Made by a program: the position numbers and the translations under genes. Below are positions 25,801 through 39,360 of a stretch of DNA of 64,000 nt, piece after piece. The DNA comes from Latrodectus hesperus (Eukaryota > Arthropoda > Arachnida > Araneae > Theridiidae), in contig CM075857.1 of NCBI GenBank assembly GCA_037975125.1, positions 44,591,172-44,655,171 of the forward strand, read 5' to 3'. The notes beneath the pieces were generated by a model. That model was not told the origin of the DNA, did no database searches, and saw nothing but the letters and a program-made list of their open reading frames with translations. Within the stretch, counting starts at the first letter, position 1; every line of letters starts with the position of its first letter.

Positions 25801-28800
25801 TCCGGGGAAACCCCGGAATTCCGGGGATTTTGAACTTCGATACCCGGAAATTCCGAGGATCGTCGTTCAAAAGGAAGTAGGGATAATAAAATTATTTATT
25901 TTGATCTGGGTAATTTTATTTGCTTTGAAAGCAGAAAACGCAGTAATTAGGTCATTCAATACTTCATAATTGTAATTTTTCATTTCTTCCCCCCCCCCCT
26001 TCTCGAAACTCCAAAATGTCGGTAGTATGTCCGTAAAACTTTCTGGGGATTGTTTGGGGTCCCACAAACACCCCTGGAATCATCTAATCTATGTTATACA
26101 TTTTCTTGCATCTATTGCTTTCCAAATAATTTGCTTCGTTAAATATTGTTTATACACAAAAATCACATTTACTTCTATATGTTTATCACAATGTTTGCTT
26201 ATCACAATAAAATATGTTTATCACAAAAATCAGTTTAATGTGGTAATCCTATTGAAATAATATTGTAAACATATTAACTTCCAATTAATAATGAAATGTT
26301 GACTAATTATAAATTCTTAAATTCATTTTAATTAAAATATAGTTACATGGCATAATTTCAGTAAAAAAAATAATGACTTTGTAAAACAAAACTAACATAT
26401 TTCACTAAACAACCAGAGTATTGTGAAATACATCCAAGATTTTAACTAAGTAGATTTGAATTTGGAAAATTATAAACTAAACATTTTTATTCAAAAAATA
26501 TTTGCTGTAAGTATTTTAATTTATAATAATATATTCTGAAACATACAAGTAATCATGAAATTAATAATTATTTTATATATGAGAAAATATATTTATTTAA
26601 TTAAATTTTAAAAAATTTAACTATATAAATACATTTTTTCACAGTAAAAATTTCCAAAGTATGAATTTTGAATCAATTTTTAATGAATAATTATTACAAT
26701 ATGAAAATAATTTTAATTGAAAAAGCTAGTGTTTCTAGTATTATATTTATATTAACATTTCTTTCTGGCTGCCTGTTTCTGCTAACTGCAGCTGCTAAAC
26801 TGAAAAATAATTTTGATCCATGATCAAATGACAAGATTGACACCAGAATTGTATTTCCTATAATCATTCAACAAAGAATGTTAGATTCTATGTGTTACAC
26901 TATTCTAAATTTGAAGCAATCAGAAATTTTGTATTTTATTGTTGATGCACAAAAAAAAAGAAAAAAATACAAAGAATAACATTAGTGAAAAGATATATAC
27001 TTGTTAGAATCTACTAATAATTCCTAGTTTAATACAAATATTCTAATTTTTTTTACCAAAAAAATCGATTGATAGTTAATAATCAGCCAAAGTTAATAAT
27101 GAAATATATTGCAAATGAAATTATAAGGTATAAAAAATTTGACTATAATTAAAAAAATATTTTTTATAAAACATTTAATGAAAGTATATTTTTAAGAAAT
27201 TGTCTTTAAAATTACATCTCTCTCTCAGTTACTTTAATTACCATTACTAAACCTATAATGCCTTAACTCATCTTTTTCAAAAAAAATAACTATTTAATTA
27301 CAAATGATATTCAATTTAAATATATAAATTTAATTAATATCAAGTGTCTGTAGAATATTTAATAATTTAAAATACATTTTTTATAAAATATTGAAAAATT
27401 TAAATAATAAATAAATGAATAAAAATTGAAACAGCCAAATATGAAACATTAATGTAAGAAAAAACACAATGAGGCATGACTAAGGTATTAAAGCATTTTG
27501 ATTCCAAAGATTTTCTATTTCATTTTATATATTTTCCTCTAGTGTGGAGTTTTGTAATTCTATGCATTTTTTTGAAAGATTTATCCATGCAACCTATATA
27601 ATAATGTTATGATATTGTTATAAATAAATGAGACTAAGTATCTCAAAAATAAAAATACAGTAATAATTCTTCAAAATTATATTTTTTAATTCTCTCATTC
27701 TATAAGAAATTAATACTCATAGTACAGTAATAAAAGCTAATGTTAATATAAAACAGATATGTTATAGATGAATTAATGTACCAGCTACTGAAGAATAAAA
27801 ATACTACATTTGTGCTATTGTAATTTTGACACATCTTCATGAACAAAAATCTACAAATGACATTGGAAATCGAAGTTTATTGACATTTCTTATAAAATGC
27901 TGCCATATAATTTGATTTAAAGAATAAGAAAAAAATGTTTATGAATTTAAATTTGAAAAACATTTTAGTAACTCTAACTGAATAAGTATATGGATTCTCT
28001 CATGCTCTGAGAAGATAAAAGATAACCTGGAAACTAAAAATAATTTTATAAACTATTGAAAAATTTTGGAAAACTGACTTTAAAAGAGACATTAATTAAA
28101 TTTTATTGATGAATTTCATATTTCATTTCCATTATAGACTTTCATATACAAAGAACTATTTACTATTTCAGTGATATTTATTTTAACAATATGATGTGTT
28201 CCAATTTGAAACCAGTTTTTAAAAACTTTTAGCTATTTAAATCAATGAAACAACATACATACTAAAGTTAAATATTCATGACATTGATTAAATGAAACTT
28301 AAAAATAAACATCTGAAATCATTTTTATGGTATAGAACATGTTTAAAATATAAAATTTTATACAGAATTTTACAAACATCTCTCATCCTTCAACAAATTT
28401 TTTAATGTAATTTTAAACTAAATTCTTTCAAATTATTGATGCATAACTTAATTTCTATTGTCTTTCCGTATCAAGACAAAGCAAAAATACATTATTTATA
28501 CAGAACTTAACAATTATTGCTCTAGAAAATGTTTTACTTCATAAAGAATGAAAAGGAAAAAAAAAATAATAATAATTAAAAATATTACTCAAAAAAAGCA
28601 TGAAAGCACTACATTTTAATGAAGATTGCATAGAAAAAAGTGAGATTAAAACAGGATCTGAATATTAATAATTTTAAAATCACCTTTAGAAAAGACATAA
28701 TATGGATCTTATGTATAAAAAATTTTAATATAATGATGCAACATATAATTTAAAAATCGAAATAAGTAATAAATCTGTGGGTAAAACTTTCAATATATAC

Positions 28801-31800
28801 ATATAAGTTTTTTCGAAGCACACTATTGCTTCATGGTTAAACATAAAAAGAAATTTGCAATTAATTACGGAAAAAGGATGATTTTTGGAAAGATATCAGA
28901 TGCTTTGCAACTCAGCCTGATTGGAAACCTTGTTAACAGAATATCTCTTATGAGTTAAAACATAGATAAGTATATCACAATACTACTGAATCTAAATAAA
29001 CTTTACTTGCAGTTTCAGCAAATAAATAAATACAATATTGATCTTGTTCCATGTTAATGTTATAAAAATTTTGATAAAATGAGAAAATATTTTAGATTTA
29101 CATTAAAAATAAATTAGAAACTGAAAACAAATGCAATGACTATATCAGGCACATGATTTTAAATCAGAGTATTGTTAAACTCTAACAGACATCATTTGAC
29201 TTGCAACGATTTGAATTTATTAACTTTTACTCTCTTAGGTAGAAAGTGAATGTGGCATAAAAGTGGGTTCCATAATGAAAAATTTACTTTTAAAAGACAT
29301 TATTGAATTTTTCTTCTAAAATAATTACAATGAAAGTAAAAGATATGATATATTCAAAAATCTACTTTCAATCATAATAAAACCATAGATGAAAATAAGT
29401 TATAATTTATTTTTGTAGAGTAAAATTCAAAAAATTTGTTTTGAGATATTCCTCAAAGTTTACCAATTATCTATTTATTATTTTACTCCTATTACCCCTT
29501 TAAAAAAATATTTGAAAAATGGAAAGAAAAAAATTAATCTGAAATCTTACTTGATGACTTTAATTGAAATAACCAAAAATTTAAATCACAGAAAATGTCA
29601 CAAATTCAATTTAAGAACATTTATTTTCTCAACATTCCTTGTAATGTAAGTTAATTGAATAAATAATTGTATTTCTGCAGTTTGAGGTAAAAATAAGCCT
29701 TTTCATTGTATTAAATGATAATGTGATTCATTTCTAATAATATCATCTAAAGCTTTCATCAGTTTATCTTCTGTGAAAATTTGCTATGTTACCCATTAAA
29801 ACGAAAGAATTTATTAATCATTAAGACAGCTGTAAGAAGTAAATGTTCTTTCCTGCTGCATATTCTAATTAACACTGTTTGAGTTATGACACATTTTGTC
29901 AAAAACATTAAGAAAAATAGAAATGCTAAGTTTTAGTATATTTCTGTTAATTCATTTTTTTCTAATAACTTATGAAGACCCCCTTTCTTTTGCAAATACA
30001 AATTTCCTGTATTTATATTTTAAATCATCCTTATAATGTCCCTTACCTGTAATACTTCACTTAAGATAAAAATGGCAGTAAAATTTTATTCTTGCAAAAC
30101 AATTAAAAATTGTGATAAAGTGTTAGGAAATAAAAATATTTTGGTTTAAGAATTTTTTCTTTGGTTAAAAAATATCTCCATATTTTAAAATTATTTTCTT
30201 TCCTAGGGTTTTTATAAAGGGTATTTTATTCAAAAGATTTCTTTCCTATGTTCATTTTGGGAATGTCATTATCATTAGATGTGAAACTAACATAACAACA
30301 AATACAATATATCACTGAAGATAAATATTTCTGAAAATAGAAAAAGAAAAAATCTTCAGTCAAATTTATACATATAATATACTGCCAATATACATACCTT
30401 GGGAGTATTCAGAACAGCTAACAATATCTTGAGGGGCAAATGTTGCTTTATCTTTGTTATTTGTTGCAATTCTTAAACGTGCTTCCAGCATGGCCATAGA
30501 AGAAAATGCATAACAGCTTCCACAACTTCCTGTGAAAAAAATATGAATATTATCAATAAATTTGGAGAAATGTTTTACTAAATTATTTAAAATTTTCTGT
30601 GTGATTAAATTAAGATTTTTTTTACTAGAATGTATATGATTGGTGATTAAATATGTCTATTAGAGATGGATATTAAACAGTAATTAATTATGAAATAATC
30701 TATTGCTAAAATGGTGTCATATGACAAATGAAACAATTAATGTTCAGAGCTATAGAATCTTAATTTATAAGACAAAAAATCTAGGTGTCTCTTTAAATAA
30801 GGAATTATAATATCATAATTCATGCAAATCAAGTTTAAATATGTTTGTAACATTTTTAATTTTTGTCTGCATTTATATTAAGATTAATTTAGCAAACAGT
30901 TTTCTTTTTAACTCCATAGCCATATCAGAATTAAATAGATTTTTTGAATAATAAATGACTTTAGAGAATCTTCATATGTTTTTGAAAAGTTTTCTTCACA
31001 ACAGTGGCAGAAAAAATAACAAACTGAGAAAAAGCAGAAAAAAACACATGCTGTATGAATGCACCATTTTCTACTGCTTACTAAGCAAGATATAAAGTAA
31101 TATTGTCATGAAAATAAGTTACACCTTTAATATTGTATTATATATTTATAATATCTTATTAATTTATGAAAGTTCTGTTAAATAATGAGAAGGAAAATAT
31201 GAGGTTAGAAAAGCCCAAAATCTTGCAAACATTAACTAAAAATTTGCATGTAACCAAAAATAATTGTCTTAAAAATATTTCACTACAGCTAATTTTTTTT
31301 TTTCATTTCTTCAGAATTTAATTCATTCTTAGAATAAATTTTAAAATGCCCAATTTTACAGGGAGTTTTAATAACTAAAAAAATGCTTTCTTAATTAGAT
31401 TTTTTTAAAACTTTTATCAAAATAATATTATAAGTAAATTGGTTGAATGCAAATTTAAATTATCTAATTTTCAAAAGAAAGGATCCATTGATGTAAACCA
31501 TATATCCAAAAAAATGTTTAAAAAATTTGAAATTACATAGAAATGTTGCACTTTTCTAAATGCTACACTAAATAAAATCCTCAGATGCATTACTACTTAC
31601 ATTATTTTAACAAAAACTTGATATACATTTAAAGATGTATTTGTAAAGGTGTATTAATTAAGAAAATATATAAAATTAAAATAAATTGCTCAGAAATAAA
31701 TTACGTGTGAGAAATGTTGAAAATATTATAAACATTCACAAATTTATTTATATTTATGTGCTGAAAGAAGTTTATATATATAATATTCTTAGTATTTTAT

Positions 31801-34800
31801 AAGGAATACTGAAAAAAAACATTAAATTATACAAGAAAACAAACAATTACAATAAATTGTGCATCATATTCAATCATCAAAACATGATTTTTCTATCTCC
31901 AAATTAAAAAGATACAGCAAATTTTGATTTAAACAAGTATTTACATAGTCTAAATCTACCAAGTTAACTTATATATTTTCTTATACAATTTCATTATGTG
32001 GGACATTATGCAATATTTATGAAACATAAAATTTTTCCCGATTTCAATGCACTTCTTATTCATTTTGTAAAAATTTAAATGCATAGAGATTTAAACATCT
32101 AACTTTGAATTACACAAACAGTTACTTGTATTTTTTTTTTTTTGGAAATCATATTATTTGCTTATAATAATGTTTTATATGTAAATTTAAGAAAAGGTTT
32201 TAATTTTTACAAATAACTTTCACTGAACACAACTCAATTAGTATTAAGATTTTTTGTAGACAATTAAAATATTTTTGAAAGTCTTGTATTACAAAATTTA
32301 CCAGTCAAGATTTATACTTTAGATTTCCTTTTTACCAATAAGTGTTATATCTTCAAAATGAAAAATTTCTCAGAAAAAAAATATATGATATTCAGATTTT
32401 TTCAGAAATGTTTCTTAAATGTAGCACATTGAAATTTGTCTGTAACTGCTAGTCATGAAAAAAAAAATACTAAATCTACTTAAAATAAAGTTTAAAATTT
32501 TAAAATCTTTCATTTTTAAGGACTTTTCTATAATTTTATTAAAAAATTCAGTAGTTAACTCTGAAAATTTAAATAAAAATCAAATAAATTACTTATAAAA
32601 AATTTTACTTTTTCTTTATTTATTGGCTAAAATATTTGGATAATGCATATTTTAATAAGCAGGGAGTCACAAATAATAGAGATTGCAAAATTATTAAATA
32701 AAAGAAGAAATCATCAATTGTTCTTGATTTTTATCATGTAATTTAAAATATTATTTGTACCATGTGTTTTAATATATTATTTGTATCATGTATTTTAATC
32801 TGTTCATTATTTGTATCATGTACTTTAATCTGTTTATTATTTGTAACATGTATTTTAATCTGCTTATTATTTGCAATTTAAAGAATATGTTTGAAATATT
32901 TGATAATTTAAAAAATTGATTCGTTTTAAGTATTCAAAATTGAATTTGTTGCTAATTATATTAGCAACATTTTTTCATGTTTATTAACAATTTTATTTGC
33001 TTGAATATCATACATTTAGTACAGCTTTAAACATTAAGCAAACTGACAGATTGTGTTAAATAATAATTATTTTAAAAACTGCTTGGTTGTTTTGTAAAAA
33101 TTTTGTAGATATAAAATAAAAATACAATATTGTAGGTAACATCCAAAAATAAATAATGCTTTTTATGCAGGAACAATCTAAAAGCAATATTTCTTAATAA
33201 TAAATTGAAAAATAGCCATACCTAATTAACCTTAACTTTGAGATAATTTTATTCTTAGTTATAAATATCAACCAAATATTAAAACAATATATTGTTATGC
33301 ATCATAAAAAATTTTTTATCGGATTCTCATAATAGAGATAGGATAATGATGTGATTAATATAAATCATTAAATTATCTCTTATAGTTGTACTTTAGTGGA
33401 AAATTAAATGAAGAGGTTACAATGTGCAAAATTTTTTATTCAAATTAATAAGAGTAAAATTCACAGAGTGACACTAGTAAAATTGTTTAGAAGAGCAAAA
33501 AGACACAAAATAGAATAAAGATTAAAAAATATATAAATTTCAAAAAATTACAGACCCAAAAATCACATGATAGTTTAAAGCTTTATTTAATGCACCATTT
33601 CAATATGTATCCTTTTAAAAGAATGAAGACATTTCCCGCTTTCCATAAAAAATAATAGTAATTAAAGATGTTCGATTATCATATATTTTTTATTTGCCAC
33701 ACACTTTTCAATACTTAATGGAAGCAATAGCCAGATTAATATTCCTTATCTGAAAGAATTCTGTCATATTAATTTGAATTCAAAGCAAGTAAGTATATCA
33801 GTCATTCAATAAATTGAATTAGAATTATAAAATTTCATGAAATTATCTGTCATAACAAGAATAACAAAATTTTGGATTACCATTAAAAAGAAAAAAAGGG
33901 GAAAGTTTTAAAGTATACTTTATTAACAAAAATTAATTTTCACTAATAAAAAGGATATTATTAAAAAAATAGAATACAAATTTTCAATATACAATTAATA
34001 TAGAATACTTTAAGCCATAATGAATATCAATGATTTTACATATAAAAATGAATGATTTTACATAAAACTTACTAACCTTGATTACGAACTGGTGAAACAT
34101 AATTTATTCCACTCACATTACGCCAGTCAAATTCTTGAGGTAAATTACTAATATGAGGTATAATTTTATTTGTATGAAGTGATGGAGTCCTATTTAAAAG
34201 AAAGGTTTAATGTTAAGGAATAAAATATATTTTATATTTATAATACATACAACTGAAAGGTAATATTTGTTTAAAATAGTTAAACATCTTTAGTTGCCTT
34301 TAAAATAATTTTTAAAGAATTCAAAATAAGAAACACATATTAAATTTGCATAAATAATCAGTTGTACAATGGATGATTTATAACAAGGCTATATTAGAAT
34401 TAAATGGTTTAGTTTTATTCCTAAGAGCATAGCAACCATAAAAAGTATTTATTCCATAAATACAATATACAGTAAAAAAAAAAACATTGTAACAGGATTT
34501 TTTTTCTGTTGCTCAGTTGTCATTTTTCCCACAAGGACTAATTAGATCAGAAATTACAGTTTGAGAAAGGTTACAGGCAATTACATATCTCAAAACCTGA
34601 GATGAGAATTAAACCTGCTAATTGTGAGATAGAAAGCTTAAGTTTTAATAATTCTATAATAAGAATTATTAAAACTTTAAAAATAAAGCAAAAATATTAC
34701 ATACATTAACTATATGAAGATAATTTTAATCTGTACTTTTCAGTTGATAGTTTAATTATGTGAATAATCTGATTGTAGGAAATTATTTATAACTAATAAT

Positions 34801-37800
34801 ATATATGTGAAAAGTTATCAAAAAGGGTACCTGGAGTATGAAACTATTCTAAATTTCAAATGCACAGCTAAGCCCAATTTTTGCAATGGTATATTGTTGG
34901 AAAAGTAAATAGTATAAACAAAATTGACAAACATTTGTTTGTTTTAAAACACCCATATGAAATAAAATAATATGTGAATTAACAACTATCAAAATGAAAA
35001 GCTAAATTCCTACCTGTGAATACGAGATTTCAGTCCTCCAATTCTCCTAATGTAACTTGACATTGATATGCCATCAATATCTGGATAAATAGTAGCTACC
35101 CATGAGTTTTGAATTAAATTGATAGCACGGACAAAATTTTTATCTTGTTTAAATATTCGTTCTTGAAGTCTGAAAAAATACAAGAGAACATAGCAGAATA
35201 TATCAAGTGAATTGGAGATTTTAACAGAAACAAAATTTTAAGCATTTTTCATTATTTCAAATACTGTAAATCATTATTTTAATTAAAAAAATTTCTCTGA
35301 TTATGAAAGCTTTTTTTTCTGGTACCCAAGATATGACTTGGTAATAGATTACTTCAACAATTTTTTTCTTTGTTAAGTTAATATAATTTTAAATAAATTT
35401 GTTTCTGCATTTTAACTGTAATATTTAGTTTTATCTTTTTAAAAAGTTGATTGGCTCAAAAATGTTTGAAAATTAGGCCCAAGAGATAAAATATAAAATT
35501 ATGTATGTGAAGTCTCTCAAAAATTTTAAAAAAAATAATAATTGATAAATGGCATAAAATGTAACGGATGGCTTATACTTTAGGGCGCTCCTCAGTTTCT
35601 CACTAATTTGGTGCCATATTGTTAATGATATTGGTTTATTTTTGGTTGATCTATCATGTTTTCAGTGCCATATTGTTCCTTAAATCATGCATGAAAACAA
35701 GCTTGTCGAAAAATAATCGCCAATTTTCACCAAGGGGTATCCTAAAGTATATTTTTCCCAAATGTATTTATAACTTAAAATATAGTAAGAAAATTAATAG
35801 CTTCTCTGAATTTGTTATACAAAATATTTACATCATGAAACAAATTAATTTAAATAACATTCAATTAAATTAATTTATACCAGATTCCAATTGAATTAGC
35901 ATTATCAAGATTTTCAAATCTATAATTAAATTAGTGTTTTTTTATTAAATATTAAGTTAATACAACTTTACAAAAAACATTTATAATATATAAAATTTTA
36001 ATATTAAAAATATTTGGATACATACATATTAGGTCAACAGGAAAGTTCTGTCCATATTTGGAATAAAACAAAATATATAACTTTATAAAGATTATTATTA
36101 TTTAATATAGATAATATTATTATTAAACTTTTTTGTTATTTCTAATCTTCCATCTGCTCTGACAAAATCAGAATAGATCAATGAAAATGTTGATATTAGT
36201 AAAGTGGACAATTCAATTTTTTAACCATTAATAAACTTTATTAAATAAAATGTCATTATTATTAATGGTTTCTAGCATGAAGGCAAAGTATGTATCCCAT
36301 TTTTGAAAAATGTTCCATCTTTTGATATGAAAAATTGAACAAGTGCTTACTTGATAGCTTTTTTATTTTTGAATTTTTTTTTAGTTCAAAAAATTTTTAG
36401 GGACAAAAACAAGTGATGGTCAAAGAGTAATCAGTCATGGAAATATTGTTGATGGGGCAGAATTTTCCAGCCTTGTTTAGCAGTTTGTTAACAAACTCAT
36501 TTCTTGGCCTCTTAATTGTACTGTTCTTTTTTGGAACATCATCGACCTCTTTCTGTTGGATGGTTGTTTTTAAATTAAATAGTTGCTAAAAATATTTCTC
36601 CAAATTGAGCTTATCATTTTGTTTTAAAAGCTCATAATGTATTGGTTCTTGAATGTCCCACTACATATGCATCATTCTGCTATTCAGAGTTAAATTTGAT
36701 TTATAGGGGTAAGGGCTAGGTTTTCCACTTTCCCAATATGCCATTTTCCTAACAAAATTTTAGTAGGTACTCCAATTTTCCTCCCCAGCTATCTTCCTGT
36801 TTAAAAAGAGCTAGATTTTGTTCCAGGAAGCAGAGATGTGCATATCATGACTCAATCAGCCAAATTCTTTTGTACATGTCATGTGACACATACAAAAGGT
36901 TTATTACTTAGGTGTACATCTTGAATATTTCCACACCAATCCTATCTTCCAAATATGATCAAAAACAGTTTTGTGCTAATCTGAATTAAACCTTTCTCCA
37001 ATCTCTGATGCTATCAGGAAAGGATACTGTTCTAACATGATTTTAACAGCACTGTCATTGATTAAAAATGGTTGTCCATAACATAATTTATCAAAAAGGT
37101 AAAAATTACTAAAAAAATAAAAATCTTCTGCATGTCCTATCAAAAACTGTACCTTCACCAAACACTTCCAATAAATTTTTGGTTCTTCAGCATTTCCTCC
37201 TTGTTGAAATTTGTTAAAATACAATGGTGTTAATGAACTTATCAGCAGCCATGGGTACACTATCATTTCTCTCTTAAGATTAACATAAATAATTTTTGTG
37301 TTAGTTAATTTGCAACATAAATATGTATACATTAAGCGATAAAATTAGAGAACCGAACATACAACAAATAAGAATATGCTTATGTGTCAAATATTACTGT
37401 CATAAAAACAGACAGAACTTTTTGATAGACCTAATACAAAGTGTGTGTATATAAAGTATAAAATCATGTTTTAAGAATGTTTTTATTTTTTTGCAAAATT
37501 TTAATATTTATTTTGATCAGCTAAGCACTTTATTCATTGCAGAACATTAAAACAATAAACTTTGCAATTTATTTTTTAGCTAATTCATGGCAATTTCCAA
37601 AACACTACATAAAATGTTTAATATGGTTACTCTTCAAAAGCATATTATTATATCCCTCAATCACTGTCTTGCTATCTATAAGACATGGCAAATATTTTTA
37701 TTTCAATCCAAATCAATAGTGATATGAAAAGAAAATATGTTTCTGATGTTTTTTTAACTGGAATTTTTCCAATTTTTTGTGCACAGTAGTTTTTAGATAA

Positions 37801-39316
37801 TTTTTGATTTTTTTCATCTTGACTACACCTTTACAATTCTCAAAATTAAATTTTGTACAGTCTAATAATGCATATGTATTTCCCAACAATATTACTAAAA
37901 TTTTCTTTAATGTTTCAAAATTGATATCAGTAAATTCAGAGTGTTCAATAAACTTTATAGTTATATCTATTATAACAAATAGTTAGGAAAGCTTTATTTA
38001 TATTTGACATTCTACATACATAACTGTTTGTGATAATGCTATAACTAAGACTGCAACAAATCATTTTCATTAATTTTACAACATCTATAATTAAACTTAT
38101 ATTTTTTTCAGTATATTTGAGAACAGTTTCAAAATAAAATGGAATATTTTAAGCAAATTAATGAATAAAATAGTATAAAAACATTCTGTAAAAAAATATG
38201 CTTTAATTGTAGCATTTTGCTTTTTGTTATATTACAATACATTTACACTTAATCAATGTGTAAATGTAAGATAATATTAAAAGATAATTAACATTCATTT
38301 TTAATATTATTTAACTTGTTATTCAAAATTGACAATATAATAAAAAATGTAAGAGATTTTAGCATTTTAAGATTGTACAAAAAGCCAAAAGAGTGACTCA
38401 TTCCTAGCTTTTCTGTATCCTGATGTAATGGCCTCTTATTTATATGTAATTGTTTGGATAAAGAGCATCTTATAATTTAAATTCATTTCATTGAAGTTGC
38501 ATAACTCGCCCCAGAAATTTTCCTTTTTCTATAAGCTTAAAAAGATGGTCATTGAACACATGTACAGCCACTTTACCACAGCAGATACTTCCTCACTTAT
38601 GGTAACCTAGTGAATATCAAATTATTTTTTCTAAACATCTAACCATATATCATTAACAATAAATTCTGAATGTATTTCTATTTACTGCTTTTCTATTACC
38701 TTTTTGACCTTACTAATGGAACATCTTTTCTTTTTAAATGTTATCATTGTACCAGCATTCTTCCTTATACAAACCCAGAGTTTGGCTCTAACTGTTACAT
38801 TATAAAATTTAGAAGTAGCCGGGTGGCAGTCTTCATAATTCAAAAGCAAGGATCAAGCAGAAGATATCTTAAATCTATACAGAAGTATCATTTCACTTTG
38901 AGAACATAGTGACCAAGACTTATTTAACATGGCCTGGATGCCTTTAGTGAGCACAAGACCTCATCGTTTAAGAAGGAATTCGAATTCACTACCTTCTAAT
39001 AATAAGAATGATGCTCTAACCAACCAATTCACTGTTAGCTGTTTTTAAGTGTTCAAACCAAACCAAAAAAAGCCTCAACTTCTTTGTGCTTACATTTCAG
39101 CATGATTTTTCTTTTCTTTCATTAACTTGTGCAATACGCCAGCATTAAATTTCTCACAAATTTTTTTCCAGTCTTTTATTGTACTTTTCATAACACTAAA
39201 TTTATATTTTTGATATTACACTAGTGTCTAGTCTCTGTATAGCATTAATTTCTGCAAAGCCACTATTACTTTTTCATTTATCACCCATTTTCAAACCTTC
39301 ACTGTGAAATTATTCT

Positions 39317-39360
<44 letters not shown>

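Noticed and set aside
38905..39045. tRNA-like A and B box strings on the minus strand
   Set aside because: No cloverleaf can be drawn by eye; at best a decayed SINE head, so it was mentioned only within the intron entry.
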